Notes: a model not told the origin generated them from the letters alone. A stretch of 64,000 nt of DNA from Lachnospiraceae bacterium JC7 (GCA_000513555.1 ALYD01000014.1:1-64000), one strand, 5' to 3'. Shown: positions 18,245 through 28,071, counted from the stretch's first letter. Numbers and translations: made by a program.

Positions 18245-18979
18245 CTATGCACCATGCTCTCTGTAATAATCCTCAAACAGCTGATTAGTTGCATCGAGAG
18301 TCTTTGAGCAGATATCAGGAAGATCGCCTCCCCATGCTTTTGCCGCTTCATTGTATCCGTCCAAAACCGATGACTGAAGCTTCTGCATGAGTTCAACATT
18401 ATCTCCTGCCATGGCAGCCACAAAATCAAATATTCTCTGAGAAGTGTTCTCTACACTGTAGTAGCCACCCTCGGAAATAGCCTCCTGTGCCGCTGCCTTT
18501 GTCTCCGCATCAACTGTATAGTTTCCGCTTGCTATAAATTTCCAGATACCATCACCATCCTGGGTGAGATGGGCATTGGCAGCGCTCCACTGACGGAACT
18601 GCTCACCGATGGTGCCTGATGTCATCTTCTGTAAAAACTTTTGCTGTATGGATTCCTGTTCTTCTTTAAGCTGAGATACCAATGCTGCACGATCTGCTTC
18701 ACTGAGTTTTGTAACACCGAATTTATCAGCCTTTGAAACATCAAGAAGTGAACTTCCCTTACTCTGAGAGTCGGCTGCATCCTTCTCTGCTTCATTACCT
18801 GAGCTCTTTGAATGTACAAATGAATCAACGGAAACCTTTAATTCCGCTGCCTCAGCAGAAACATCCGCCGTTGTGGCCGCCTTTGAATCTGCCGCGGACT
18901 TCCCTGTCCCTTCAGTCTTCTTCAGCGTTTCACCACTTTTAATAATCGAACTGGTCAAATTGTTAATTTCGAGTGCCAT
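18245..18979 (-). CDS. Unknown protein with low-complexity N-terminus (DUF5610-like C-terminal part)
   Basis: This is a 244-residue protein I cannot assign. Residues about 1-90 are rich in Ala, Ser, Lys, Thr and Glu and probably disordered. Residues about 90-244 are helical and contain I-F-D-F-V-A-A-M-A-G-D, then S-S-V-L-D-G-Y-N-E-A-A-K-A-W-G-G-D-L-P. This last pattern recalls the 'KGF..A....GGLP' ending of DUF5610-type proteins found near flagellar or motility genes in other bacteria. There is no signal peptide or membrane segment. The ATG follows AGGAG. It sits between the NlpC/P60 gene and the FIST kinase. The resemblance is weak. Confidence 0.6.
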   Translation of the reverse strand: MALEINNLTSSIIKSGETLKKTEGTGKSAADSKAATTADVSAEAAELKVSVDSFVHSKSSGNEAEKDAADSQSKGSSLLDVSKADKFGVTKLSEADRAALVSQLKEEQESIQQKFLQKMTSGTIGEQFRQWSAANAHLTQDGDGIWKFIASGNYTVDAETKAAAQEAISEGGYYSVENTSQRIFDFVAAMAGDNVELMQKLQSSVLDGYNEAAKAWGGDLPDICSKTLDATNQLFEDYYREHGA

Positions 18980-19145
18980 CCTTGTCTCCTCTCTATTACA
19001 ATTATCATTACATAGCTGCGCGAAGATAGACCTATACGTTCCATCTTCTTACAGCATATATCGACCATTTTGGATTTTTTATAAACAACCTCTCACGAGG
19101 CAGATCTCCGGCTCCTGTCCCGCAGTGCCGAAAAAACGTCCCTCA

Positions 19146-19826
19146 TCAATTCGCTATAAACCGCCCGTAAGCATAGGGCTGCTTATAATCATAGCGGTTC
19201 ACTTTGATTCCGGCTTTCTTATTCGCCGCATGGATGATCATATAATTTCCCGCATATATGGCAACATGATTTATATATCCTGTAGAGTCGGCATAAAATA
19301 TCAGATCTCCCGGCATCACTTCTTTACCCTTCAGATACAGACAGTTTGCATACTGATCTCTGGATGTTCTTCCGGTCACTATACCGAAATGCTTGAAGAT
19401 CTCCTGTACAAATCCCGAGCAGTCAGCACCGTTTGTAAGCGATGTTCCGCCCCATACGTATGGATTTCCTATAAACTGCATGGCATAACTCACCACAGCC
19501 TGCCGCGCCCTCGTGGTATACTCACTTTCGTTTGTAAACTGCTGCAATACGGAGTAATTTGCCTTTACATATTTTTCTATTTCAGTTGTGCTGAGGATCT
19601 CTTCTTCCTGTTCTTTTGTCAATGTCTCTTCCGGGTCGAAGACGACATATCCCTCATTTATGTTCCCGCTGCTTCCTGTACTTCCGCTGCTTCCTGTGCT
19701 TCCATAGTCATATCTTAATCCGTATCTTCCGGCAAAAGCAGGAGTCGACAGAGATACAGACAAGGCCGTAACCACGGCTGCTGCAGAACACACAAGATGC
19801 CTCACCCTAAAAAATAACCTTTTCAA
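19146..19826 (-). CDS. Secreted NlpC/P60 cell-wall endopeptidase
   Basis: This 226-residue protein has a signal peptide (basic start, hydrophobic V-C-S-A-A-A-V-V-T-A-L-S-V-S-L, cleavage near A-F-A) and a short G-S-T-G-S-S-G linker. The C-terminal half is an NlpC/P60 domain with the catalytic cysteine in N-G-A-D-C-S-G-F-V and the histidine in Y-I-N-H-V-A-I-Y, followed by a second conserved histidine in I-I-H-A-A. It should cleave D-gamma-glutamyl-diamino-acid bonds in peptidoglycan stem peptides. No cell-wall-binding repeats are visible. The start is a TTG behind GAGGG. Confidence 0.9.
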   Translation of the reverse strand: MKRLFFRVRHLVCSAAAVVTALSVSLSTPAFAGRYGLRYDYGSTGSSGSTGSSGNINEGYVVFDPEETLTKEQEEEILSTTEIEKYVKANYSVLQQFTNESEYTTRARQAVVSYAMQFIGNPYVWGGTSLTNGADCSGFVQEIFKHFGIVTGRTSRDQYANCLYLKGKEVMPGDLIFYADSTGYINHVAIYAGNYMIIHAANKKAGIKVNRYDYKQPYAYGRFIAN

Positions 19827-19891
19827 ATAAATACCCTCTGTCTCTATACTCTTACTACAGAATTTATTTCGACCTTATGGAACTCTCAAAT

Positions 19892-19936
19892 AAGCAAAAA
19901 AGCGGCCCTCGGATGAAAAAACATCTGACGACCGCC
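19892..19936 (-). terminator. Terminator after aroD-aroK
   Basis: A GC-rich stem (GCGG..CGGATG region paired with CATC..CCGC region) around an A6 loop is followed on the minus strand by TTTTTT. It lies 50 nt beyond the stop of the AroD-AroK gene. Confidence 0.85.
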
Positions 19937-19986
19937 TTTCGAATTATTTAATTTTAAGACGCTGTACACCTTACAGCCGGAATATA

Positions 19987-21270
19987 TCATTTCATGAAGT
20001 CTATGACCGCCCTGCAGATCTCATCAACACTCATATGATCCGTCTCGATGACCATATCCGCCGCCTCACGATATACAGGATCTCTCTTACCGAGAAGATC
20101 TTTCACATAGTCTACATCAACATGTCCCTTGAGAAGCGGACGGTCTGTCTGGTTGACAGAAAGCCTGCTTACGACTGTTTCAGGTCTTACGGAAAGATAG
20201 ACCACCTTTCCCTTTCTTGACATGACCTCTCTGTTCTGAGGCCTCATGGGTGCGCCTCCCCCGGTTGAAACAATGGCTCCTTTTTCAGCACCGACAGCCA
20301 TGAGAGTTTCTGTTTCTATCTCCCTGAATCTGTCTTCACCGAACTTATCAAAGATATCCGATATGCTCATGCCCATCTTATCCTCGATGCACTGATCCAT
20401 CTCATAGATCTCTTTTCCGGTAAGCTCTTCGAGCCTAGCGGCTACAGTGGACTTGCCGGATGCCATGAAACCGATCAGATAAACATTGGGCTCCTCTGAG
20501 CCTTTGAGAGCCTCCATAATATTACGGACAGTTCCTATGGGCATCTGTCCCGGAGCACTGGTTTCGCCTACTGCTGCAAATGTATAGTCCGAACCGAATA
20601 TGGCTCCGCTGACCCTGCTTATCTTTCCCAGATCTCCCATGGACATGGTGATCATGCCGCTGTTTCTGCCGTCATGCTCCTTATAATAAGCTGTTGCGCT
20701 CATGACTCTGGCAACATCACTTGCCGTTCTCGGCATGAAAGCTGTCTTTATGATATCCGCACCTGTATTTTTGATGAAATCGAACTTCGCAAGTATCTCA
20801 TCAAAGTCCGGTGTCTTTTCAAAATCATGATAGGATACTATGGTCCTTACCTTATACTTTTTGGCAAGATCCATGATTTTTCTCATCCTGCCCTCATCAG
20901 TAGTATCCTCTATATCTATGAGACTGATACATCCGCTCTTTATGGCCTCGCTCACAAGCTTTTCATAGGCAGGCTGCAGATTCGGGAACTTTCCGCCCTG
21001 GCACTTCGTTCTGATGGTGAACAGGAGCTCTTTACCCTGAAGCCGTTCTGAAAGCAGCTTCAGTATATCCTGCAATGTCTCTGCCGCGCTGTATACTTCA
21101 GCATCTCCTACATTGTCCTCGCTGTCAAAGCTGTATAATGCCTTTGCCAGATCAAATCTCCATTCCACCGCATCCGCATCTGTTCCCTGTATGGCTGCAG
21201 CTTCCTTCAATATCGTCTCTTCATCGGCTCCCGTAATGGGCACTATCACCTTAACTTTATGCATTGGCAT
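19987..21270 (-). CDS. Bifunctional 3-dehydroquinate dehydratase (type I) / shikimate kinase
   Basis: This 427-residue protein is a fusion of two shikimate-pathway enzymes. Residues about 1-250 are type I dehydroquinase, with V-E-W-R-F-D, S-Y-H-D-F (catalytic His), an I-K-T-A-F Schiff-base lysine and G-E-T-S-A-P-G-Q near the end. Residues about 258-427 are shikimate kinase with the Walker A loop G-F-M-A-S-G-K-S-T, E-M-D and the G-G-G-A shikimate-binding motif. Together they catalyse steps 3 and 5 of chorismate synthesis; step 4 (AroE) would be elsewhere. The start overlaps the 3' end of nrdR by 14 nt. Confidence 0.95.
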   Translation of the reverse strand: MPMHKVKVIVPITGADEETILKEAAAIQGTDADAVEWRFDLAKALYSFDSEDNVGDAEVYSAAETLQDILKLLSERLQGKELLFTIRTKCQGGKFPNLQPAYEKLVSEAIKSGCISLIDIEDTTDEGRMRKIMDLAKKYKVRTIVSYHDFEKTPDFDEILAKFDFIKNTGADIIKTAFMPRTASDVARVMSATAYYKEHDGRNSGMITMSMGDLGKISRVSGAIFGSDYTFAAVGETSAPGQMPIGTVRNIMEALKGSEEPNVYLIGFMASGKSTVAARLEELTGKEIYEMDQCIEDKMGMSISDIFDKFGEDRFREIETETLMAVGAEKGAIVSTGGGAPMRPQNREVMSRKGKVVYLSVRPETVVSRLSVNQTDRPLLKGHVDVDYVKDLLGKRDPVYREAADMVIETDHMSVDEICRAVIDFMK

Positions 21271-21742
21271 CTGATTCCGTCTCCACCTTCTGATTTTTTA
21301 AGAGCTTTCCTATTTCATCCACAAAGGTATTAACATCCTTAAACTCTCTGTAGACCGATGCAAATCTTACATATGCCACCTGATCCAGAGCCTTCAGCTT
21401 GTCCATAACAAGCTCTCCTATCTCCGATGTAGGTATCTCTCTTTCACCTGTGGAGAATATCTCATTCTCGATTTCATCCACCAGAAGGTTTATCTGAGCT
21501 GTAGACACAGGCCTCTTATGGCAGCTTCTGATGATGCCTGCCTCTATCTTTGAACGGTCATAGGGAACACGGCTCTGATCCTTTTTGATCACCATCATCG
21601 GCATGGTCTCAAGCTTTTCATATGTTGTAAATCTCTTGCCGCATACCTCACACTGACGACGTCGTCTTATGGCTGTGTTGTCATCCGCAGGTCTGGAATC
21701 TATGACTCTCGTATCTTCTGCATTACAAAACGGACACTTCAT
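21257..21742 (-). CDS. nrdR: Transcriptional repressor NrdR
   Basis: This 161-residue protein has an N-terminal zinc ribbon (M-K-C-P-F-C ... C-E-V-C-G-K-R-F) and an ATP-cone (about residues 49-139) with M-V-I-K-K-D. It senses ATP/dATP and represses ribonucleotide reductase genes. A likely pair of NrdR boxes is found upstream of nrdD at 30501-30546 in this window. The gene lies 4 nt after the DUF975 gene and overlaps aroD-aroK, so the three are cotranscribed. Confidence 0.97.
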   Translation of the reverse strand: MKCPFCNAEDTRVIDSRPADDNTAIRRRRQCEVCGKRFTTYEKLETMPMMVIKKDQSRVPYDRSKIEAGIIRSCHKRPVSTAQINLLVDEIENEIFSTGEREIPTSEIGELVMDKLKALDQVAYVRFASVYREFKDVNTFVDEIGKLLKNQKVETESDANA

Positions 21743-21746
21743 TTTC

Positions 21747-22856
21747 TTACTCCCCTTTTTTATCTTGATACTTGCCGTGGAACGGATCCCTGTTGTCCAT
21801 AGTTATTCCGTGATCTTTCTTCCACTGCTCATATGCTGAAAATGTATCTTCTTCAGTTTTATCGTCCCTTGTTTTATCATCATCCTCGCAGGTGTACTGA
21901 CGTCTCACCTCCTCAAAGCTTCTTTTTGCCTCATTCTCAGGCACTGCGTCTCCCTTTACATATGTATCTTTGGGTTCAGTATATTCCGCATTCTGAATGT
22001 CCTGATCTCCATCGTTCTTACAGGTCTCCTGATCACTGTCCTTGCCGGTTTGTTCAGGAACATCATAGGTTTCACCTGTTCCTGTCCGGTACTCCTCATC
22101 ATATGCGCTCAAATAAAATACGGATAGGGAAGCATTGAAATATGGAATCACTATGAATGTCGCAAGCCCGCAGGATATGGCTGCAAGCATGAACCATAAA
22201 ATAAAGCTCAACTCCAGGAGAACGAACTTCAGCTTACGATAACGCATGAGCCTAAGGGAAACCTTTATGGCATCCCAGGTCTTAAGCTCCCTGTTATCCG
22301 CCGATGCAAAGGTGGACATGTTAAGGAACAGCATCACGACAAAGATAACTATACTTGTTATATGATTTGTGATCCTGTAGTCAGTGGATCTGACTCCGTA
22401 TCTTACACCTATTATTCCCAAAGGGATCATAAGTATGAATTCAATGGCATAAAGGATGAGCAGAACTCCGAAGTAGTGTTTAAAATGGCTCATGTCGGAA
22501 AACCCTTTAAAGACACAAAATGCATCCACCTGCTTTCCTTTCGCCATATCAAGATAGAACATCTGGGTTCCAAGCATGAAGCCTGCCCCCAGATATAATC
22601 CTATAAATATCAGAGCCGCTATCATTATCCCGACCACTGCAAAGAAAAACATCCTGACAGTCTGATCCTGACCTAAATCGAACAGCTGAATTCGTCCGGT
22701 CAGAGGTCCGAATATGCCTATGACCATGACCAAAGAGATGACCGTAGTCCAAAGAGTAAAACAGATCAGTGTAAGGAGCAATACTCCAACGGCAGATAGC
22801 CAATTACCTTTCAACTGACGTCTCGCGAAACTTTTGATCTGAGAAATCGTCATCAT
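21747..22856 (-). CDS. DUF975 family membrane protein with long acidic tail
   Basis: This 369-residue protein starts M-T-I-S-Q-I-K-S-F-A-R-R-Q-L-K-G-N-W, the DUF975 signature, followed by about six transmembrane segments up to about residue 245. The last 120 residues are hydrophilic and rich in Asp, Glu and Lys, with W-K-K-D-H-G-I near the end. The function of DUF975 proteins is unknown. The tail is long for the family and is probably cytoplasmic. A GGGGAGG site precedes the paired ATGs, 11 nt away. Confidence 0.85.
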   Translation of the reverse strand: MMTISQIKSFARRQLKGNWLSAVGVLLLTLICFTLWTTVISLVMVIGIFGPLTGRIQLFDLGQDQTVRMFFFAVVGIMIAALIFIGLYLGAGFMLGTQMFYLDMAKGKQVDAFCVFKGFSDMSHFKHYFGVLLILYAIEFILMIPLGIIGVRYGVRSTDYRITNHITSIVIFVVMLFLNMSTFASADNRELKTWDAIKVSLRLMRYRKLKFVLLELSFILWFMLAAISCGLATFIVIPYFNASLSVFYLSAYDEEYRTGTGETYDVPEQTGKDSDQETCKNDGDQDIQNAEYTEPKDTYVKGDAVPENEAKRSFEEVRRQYTCEDDDKTRDDKTEEDTFSAYEQWKKDHGITMDNRDPFHGKYQDKKGE

Positions 22857-22942
22857 GTTTTAGAAAACCTCCCCTTGAATCGATGCTCTTGAATTTAAGT
22901 ATTATACCACATATTGTATCATTCCTACAGTTAAGTACACAA

Positions 22943-23020
22943 AAAAGGACTTCAGTCATCCCATCCTTATATTCATGAAAGGCATTCCATGAATACAGGT
23001 CAGGATTCCGATGTCCTTTT
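22943..23020 (-). terminator. Branched hairpin with T-run after the chemoreceptor gene
   Basis: Outer arms 22943-22950 and 23013-23020 enclose an inner hairpin (22971-22977 with 22988-22994). The minus strand continues into TTTTTT. A second hairpin (23058-23068 with 23077-23087) lies between it and the chemoreceptor stop. It can also terminate in the other direction. Confidence 0.7.
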
Positions 23021-23124
23021 CCGCTCAACTTTTAACCCGTTTTTCTTTGTCCGGACCCTGTATGCAGCTTAACCCAGCCGCATACAGACCCTGAACTGAT
23101 CACTATATATAATCGATTTATCCT

Positions 23125-25200
23125 TTAAGGCAGCTTAAACGGCTCAACCAGTTCGTGAAGCCTGTTAGCCTCATTGGCAAGCTCGATACTTGCAGCCGCA
23201 CTTTCTTCCGACGTTGAAGAATTGTTCTGGATGACCTCAGAGATCTGTCCTATTCCGATGCTGATCTGATTCAGGGACTCCGCCTGTTTAACTGATGCCG
23301 CAGAAATCTGCTTTATCATGCTGTTGGTCTCATCCGCATAACCAGATACCGTCTTGAGAGCCTCTGCTGTATCATCTGTGATGACCTTTCCGTTGTTGAC
23401 AGCCTCTGTCACCATCTGGATGAGATCACTGGTACTCTGGGCCGCTTCCTGACTTCTCTTTGCAAGGTTACCTACCTCATCCGCAACTACTGCAAATCCC
23501 TTACCTGCCTGACCCGCTCTCGCAGCCTCTATGGCGGCATTAAGAGAAAGGATATTGGTCTGGAAAGCGATGTTATCGATGATACTGATTACATCCTGAA
23601 TCTTGTTGGAAGCTTCCTCGATGGCATCCATGGAGGATGTAAGCTTATGCATCTCCTGGTTGCTTACCTCGATCGCTTCCTGAGTCTTCATGGCTATCTC
23701 GCTGGCTCTCTCCGCATTCTGGGCATTGCCCTTTACCTCTTCATTTACTGTATTTATGGTAGCACTGAGCTCCTGAACCGAACCGGCCTGTTCAGTAGCG
23801 CCCTGTGCAAGAGTCTGTGCTCCGGCAGAGATCTGATTTGAGTTATTGGCAACCTTGGCAGAAGAAGCATTGATGGCCTTGAGTGAATTTCCAAGGATGG
23901 AGCGGATCTTGTTGATGGAGTCCAGAGTGCTCTTCATGTCCCCCACGTACTGATCAGGGCAGGAACTTGTCTTCGTAAAATCTCCATCCGCCATGTATGC
24001 AAGTACCTGATCCATATCCTTTATGATGGTCCTCAGGTTTCCCTCCATTTTTACAAAGATCTTTGCCAGATCTCCGAGTTCGTTGTTAGGATAGTTATAA
24101 TTAGTATGTTCACTGCTCAAATTGAAGGAACCTACATTATCCGCTATCCCCATAAGAGGCTTTATAGGATAAAGGGCACGTCTGACTATAATTGCAGAGA
24201 TCATACCCAAAAATACTATTCCAACAACGCCTATAACCGCTACAATTGCGAGAGAACGATAAAGATCTGCATAAAGTTCCTTCTTGTGAACTATGTCTGT
24301 CAGAACCCATCCGAGATCGGACCCCTCCAATGTTACAGGTGTAAAAATCGCGAAAGACGAAGCATCACCTATGAAGTCATGAACAGAATTGATGAAGGTT
24401 TCGCCGCTTAATGTCTTTTCCGTCTTTTCCATAGAGAATCCGGCCTTCTCACCAACCGACTTGGGATCTGCCGTGTGGGCGATCATGGTATTCTCCCTAT
24501 CGGACAGAGTCATGTAATTACTCTCATATCCGCCGTCTGTATAGTCAAGCTTTCCCAGAGTCTCCACCAGCATATCGCAGTTTGCCACGCCTATAAAGGT
24601 GTCTTTTTCTATGATAGGAGTACTCAGTGTTATAAGCTGGACAGTGGTGCCGTCTGTCAGCTCATAGGCATAGGGTGCCGTAACATGGGTCTTTAGAGTT
24701 TCCTTGGTTGGCGCATAGTAGTCCTCTGTACTGTAGATATCATAGTCATTATATATGTCAGTAACGACATCACTGCCGCTTGGATATACATAGTAGGAAA
24801 GTCCCTGAGGTGTATCCGGGAACAGACCGTCCGGCTCAAATGCAAAATATGCGGAGAATATCTTTCCGGATTTTACCGCTTCCGTAAGCTCTGCCACTAT
24901 GGCCTTTTCTCCCTCTTCACGTCCCAGAGCTTCATAATTTATGATACTGCTGCCCAGGGCATCTGCGTAAATATTCATACCGTTCATGTATTTCTGAACA
25001 GTAAGCACATTCTGTCCGGCTATGTTCCTCATCTGATCCTGAGCCATATTGTCAACATTCTTAAAGGTCAGGTAACCAAATGCGACGCAAATGATTGCGA
25101 CCACTACAAATACAGCCGCCGCAACTATTACAGGAATTCGTACAGCAAGGCTCACATACCGCTTGCTGGCCTCTTTTTTATTTCTTTCCAATTTACTCAT
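23125..25200 (-). CDS. Methyl-accepting chemotaxis protein with dCache-type sensor
   Basis: This 691-residue chemoreceptor has a first transmembrane helix at about residues 20-42, then an extracytoplasmic Cache-type sensor (about 45-325) with A-Y-F-A-F-E-P-D-G and [13 protein letters not shown] second helix (about 330-355) leads to a HAMP region and a methyl-accepting signalling domain. The tip is [15 protein letters not shown], which contacts CheA and CheW. The longest frame begins at 25332, but the ATG at 25200 has a GCAGGAGG site upstream and gives a normal N-terminus. A dCache sensor usually detects amino acids or organic acids. Confidence 0.93.
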   Translation of the reverse strand: MSKLERNKKEASKRYVSLAVRIPVIVAAAVFVVVAIICVAFGYLTFKNVDNMAQDQMRNIAGQNVLTVQKYMNGMNIYADALGSSIINYEALGREEGEKAIVAELTEAVKSGKIFSAYFAFEPDGLFPDTPQGLSYYVYPSGSDVVTDIYNDYDIYSTEDYYAPTKETLKTHVTAPYAYELTDGTTVQLITLSTPIIEKDTFIGVANCDMLVETLGKLDYTDGGYESNYMTLSDRENTMIAHTADPKSVGEKAGFSMEKTEKTLSGETFINSVHDFIGDASSFAIFTPVTLEGSDLGWVLTDIVHKKELYADLYRSLAIVAVIGVVGIVFLGMISAIIVRRALYPIKPLMGIADNVGSFNLSSEHTNYNYPNNELGDLAKIFVKMEGNLRTIIKDMDQVLAYMADGDFTKTSSCPDQYVGDMKSTLDSINKIRSILGNSLKAINASSAKVANNSNQISAGAQTLAQGATEQAGSVQELSATINTVNEEVKGNAQNAERASEIAMKTQEAIEVSNQEMHKLTSSMDAIEEASNKIQDVISIIDNIAFQTNILSLNAAIEAARAGQAGKGFAVVADEVGNLAKRSQEAAQSTSDLIQMVTEAVNNGKVITDDTAEALKTVSGYADETNSMIKQISAASVKQAESLNQISIGIGQISEVIQNNSSTSEESAAASIELANEANRLHELVEPFKLP

Positions 25201-25425
25201 ACTGCCTCCTGCTAAGTATGACAAAAATGCAGGAATTTGTCTGATAAATTCCATGAACCACGATGTTTCTATAGGTTTTATCGGCATAAATTTTCTATCC
25301 ATTAACAAGTTAAAAGTATTTTCCCATAACACTGTAAAGTTTTAATTATTCTCATATGCCTTATGCTCTCCCTTTACACCGGTGAAAATTATCACCTACT
25401 ATTTTCAAGAACCCTTTTATCATAT

Positions 25426-25473
25426 AAAAAAGAGACCTTGTCCCGATGAACATATCATCTGAAACAAAATCTC
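25426..25473 (-). terminator. Probable terminator after nrdG
   Basis: Arms 25432-25441 and 25464-25473 pair with G-U wobbles on the minus strand, with an inner GATGA/TCATC-type hairpin, and run into TTTTTT. It lies in the 334-nt gap between nrdG and the chemoreceptor. Apart from this and the chemoreceptor promoter expected near 25210-25400, I see nothing else in the gap. Confidence 0.7.
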
Positions 25474-25534
25474 CTGTATTTTAAATACGTTTTATATCTT
25501 TAAATCATATGGCCCTCTGTCAGACAATAATAAT

Positions 25535-26092
25535 TTACAGATGTGTTGTTTTGGAAACTGTGGTACCTTCTCCCGGATCCCACTGCACTATCTCTCCTGA
25601 AGCAAGGGATCTCTGTACATCTATGGTCCTCTGATTCGAAGATCCCTTGTAGAGCAGTGTTATATCTTTAAGTGCCAGCTTGAATTCTCCATCCACTATG
25701 ACATCAGCACGCTTAAGTATTTCTTTCGTCTCCGGAAGCTTTTCAGACATCCATCCCAGCATATCCTCATCAAAGAGATATCCGGAGAATATCCAGAGAT
25801 CCTTTTCGGGATATCTTTCCTTGAATCTTACGATAAGTGACAGAAGCCCCTTCTGGTTCGCAGGCTCAAAGGGCTCCCCTCCGAGAAGGGTCATTCCCTG
25901 ATACGCTTCATCAGACAGCTCATCAAGTATCTGATCTTCAACCTCTTTAGTGAACTCCATTCCGTAATCAAAAGGCCATGCCACTTCGTTGAAGCATCCC
26001 GGACACTTATGTGTGCATCCTGAAACAAAAAGGCTTAGTCTCACTCCGGGTCCGTTTGCTATATCAAAATGCTTAATTTCAGCGTAATGCAT
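25535..26092 (-). CDS. nrdG: Anaerobic ribonucleotide reductase-activating protein NrdG
   Basis: This 185-residue radical SAM enzyme has the C-T-H-K-C-P-G-C (CxxxCxxC) cluster motif near residue 26 and G-G-E-P-F-E-P near 93. It generates the glycyl radical on NrdD (28111-30354). It is separated from nrdD by three Tat genes and by terminator-like hairpins at 26127-26154 and 28030-28071, so it may be transcribed separately or by read-through from tatC. Confidence 0.95.
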   Translation of the reverse strand: MHYAEIKHFDIANGPGVRLSLFVSGCTHKCPGCFNEVAWPFDYGMEFTKEVEDQILDELSDEAYQGMTLLGGEPFEPANQKGLLSLIVRFKERYPEKDLWIFSGYLFDEDMLGWMSEKLPETKEILKRADVIVDGEFKLALKDITLLYKGSSNQRTIDVQRSLASGEIVQWDPGEGTTVSKTTHL

Positions 26093-26126
26093 ATTCGTCT
26101 CCCTTTCCTATTTATCAAAAAACACA

Positions 26127-26154
26127 AAGTCGCAGGTTTTTCTCCCTGCGACTT
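26127..26154 (-). terminator. Hairpin between tatC and nrdG
   Basis: Arms 26127-26136 and 26145-26154 form a 9-10 bp GC-rich stem followed on the minus strand by TTTGTGTTTTTT. It should stop most tat transcripts before nrdG. Confidence 0.75.
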
Positions 26155-26165
26155 CCTAAAGCTCT

Positions 26166-26981
26166 TTAAATTGTCGTTCCCTCAGGGGTCGGATCTTCAT
26201 CCTCCGCATCATCCTCTTCTTCAATTTCTGTTTTCTTTTCTTTCTTTTTAAACACTCCAAAAATAGTACAGAGTATGATACTTAACTCATATAAAAGAAG
26301 CATCGGTAATGCGACCATCACCTGTGATACGATGTCCGGAGGAGTTACTATTGCGGCCATAAGGAAGATAAGAACTATCATGACCTTACGGGCCTTTCTC
26401 ATCCACTCGACCTTTATGATGCCGAGCTGTGAGAGTAGTACAGATACCACCGGAAACTCAAACAGTACCGCAAATATGATGAATATGGTCATCAAAAAAG
26501 AAACATAGTTGCCGACACTTATAGCCGCGTAGACATCAACACCCTTGCTCATATCCAGAAGGAAATAGAGCATGAACGGGATGAGGATCTTGTAGGCAAA
26601 GAGTATACCCAGAAATCCGAAGATCATGCCGAATATGATCGCCAGCATCATGAAGATCTTCTCTCTGTGCCTGAGCCCCGGACTCATAAATGCATACACC
26701 TCATAAAAAATGATAGGCAATCCTATGAGCGCCGCAAATATAAGGGACAGCGAAAAATACTGGATAAGCATCTCCTGAGGTGCCAGATATACGAACTGAT
26801 ATCCTCTGGCACGACCTATATCCAGAAGCGCCGTTATGATGGTCTCAGCATAATGCAGTCCCACAAGCATAGCCGCTATCAGCACGACGATGATGACTAT
26901 GATACGGTTTCTTAATTCAGTGAGATGACCTGAAAGGGTCATCTCTCCGCCGTTTTCACTGTTTTCAGTCCTTCTTTTCAT
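26166..26981 (-). CDS. tatC: Twin-arginine translocase subunit TatC
   Basis: This 271-residue polytopic protein has six predicted membrane segments. It has the TatC signature L-T-E-L-R-N-R at the N-terminus, F-Y-E-V-Y-A-F-M-S-P-G-L near residue 90, and an acidic C-terminal tail. TatC binds the RR signal peptide of folded substrates. The start overlaps the end of tatA by 17 nt. An internal ATG at 26942 with GGAG upstream is a possible alternative start. Confidence 0.95.
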   Translation of the reverse strand: MKRRTENSENGGEMTLSGHLTELRNRIIVIIVVLIAAMLVGLHYAETIITALLDIGRARGYQFVYLAPQEMLIQYFSLSLIFAALIGLPIIFYEVYAFMSPGLRHREKIFMMLAIIFGMIFGFLGILFAYKILIPFMLYFLLDMSKGVDVYAAISVGNYVSFLMTIFIIFAVLFEFPVVSVLLSQLGIIKVEWMRKARKVMIVLIFLMAAIVTPPDIVSQVMVALPMLLLYELSIILCTIFGVFKKKEKKTEIEEEDDAEDEDPTPEGTTI

Positions 26982-27174
26982 CCTCTGCTGCCTTTGTCTC
27001 GCTTACCTTGGTCTCGTCCTTCTTCTCTTCTTCTGCCTCTGCCTCGCTGACACCGTCACGGAAGCTCTTTACAGACTTACCGAACATCTTTGTAAGCTTT
27101 GGAATCTGTGTAGGTCCAAAAACGATTACTACGATTGCAAGTATGATTATTAATTCCTGTGTTCCGATTCTCAT
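26965..27174 (-). CDS. tatA: Twin-arginine translocase subunit TatA
   Basis: This 69-residue protein has one N-terminal membrane helix (E-L-I-I-I-L-A-I-V-V-I-V), the conserved F-G-P hinge, an amphipathic helix with P-K-L-T-K-M-F-G-K, and a charged tail. It forms the protein-conducting oligomer with TatC. It overlaps tatC. Confidence 0.93.
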   Translation of the reverse strand: MRIGTQELIIILAIVVIVFGPTQIPKLTKMFGKSVKSFRDGVSEAEAEEEKKDETKVSETKAAEDEKKD

Positions 27175-27301
27175 GATTATCTCCTTTTAAATGCAGTTTA
27201 TCTGCAAAATTTACTTATCTATCAGAAAGCGGCACAGCCACATTTCCTTTTATATTTTACTCCCCGGACATCCTTTTGTGTCCCGTGAAAGACTAATGTT
27301 T

Positions 27302-27892
27302 TTAAACTGTCTCTGAGTTATCCTGATCAGCTGAACTGTCAGGGACTTCATCGTCTGCAGCTGCTGCATCTCCAGTACTTTCAACAGTTTCATCCTTCAC
27401 TGAAGTTTCCTTTTTAACAGTCTCTTCTGCTGCATCTACGGATACTCCCGCCTGAGCCTCGGATGCATCTATAGTTCCGGCAGCTGACTCTGAAGTTTCA
27501 GGAACCGGTTCATCCTGAGAAGCACCACTTTTCTCTGCAGTTTCCTTCGAAGCCTCAGCACTCTCCTCAACTGACTCTTCCTTTACTGCCTCAGCCTTCT
27601 TTGGAGTCGCCTTACCGATGTTGTTTACCGATGTCTTTACTTCTGTGATGTTCTTCTTGATATCATCAGCCGCCTCAGTCATAGGCTGTAATGCCTCTCT
27701 TATAGGCTTCTGAGCCTCCTCCAGAGGTTCTATAACTGTTTCCTTGATATCCTTTGTAAGGTCACTTGATACATTACGGAACTGGCGCAATGCTTCTCCA
27801 AGCTTTCTTGCATACTCCGGAAGTTTTTCGGGGCCGATAACGATCAGAGCCACGATGAAAATGATTACTATTTCAGAAAAACCAATCTTCAT
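27302..27892 (-). CDS. TatA/TatB-family protein with long acidic tail
   Basis: This 196-residue protein starts with a TatA/B helix (S-E-I-V-I-I-F-I-V-A-L-I-V-I), the G-P-E-K-L-P hinge and an amphipathic helix. About 100 residues rich in Glu, Ser, Ala and Asp follow. The E in the membrane helix and the length favour a TatB-like role, receiving substrates with TatC. Many Firmicutes have only TatA and TatC, so a separate B-like subunit is worth noting. It is 127 nt upstream of tatA. Confidence 0.85.
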   Translation of the reverse strand: MKIGFSEIVIIFIVALIVIGPEKLPEYARKLGEALRQFRNVSSDLTKDIKETVIEPLEEAQKPIREALQPMTEAADDIKKNITEVKTSVNNIGKATPKKAEAVKEESVEESAEASKETAEKSGASQDEPVPETSESAAGTIDASEAQAGVSVDAAEETVKKETSVKDETVESTGDAAAADDEVPDSSADQDNSETV

Positions 27893-28029
27893 AACAATTC
27901 CTTAAATATAAAAAATTTATTAAATATAACTAACTTATTATATCGGTTTAATATAAGACTATGCAATCATTTTCGCATTTTTTTAGTATTTTTTGACGAA
28001 ACGAAGTAAAGATAACTTCCGAAAACAAA

Positions 28030-28071
28030 AACCGGTCAGTGAATCACAGACTGTAATTCTCCTGACCGGTT
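28030..28071 (-). terminator. Terminator of nrdD
   Basis: Arms 28030-28039 and 28062-28071 form a 10-bp stem; TTTTT follows on the minus strand. It lies 40 nt after the nrdD stop. Confidence 0.85.
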
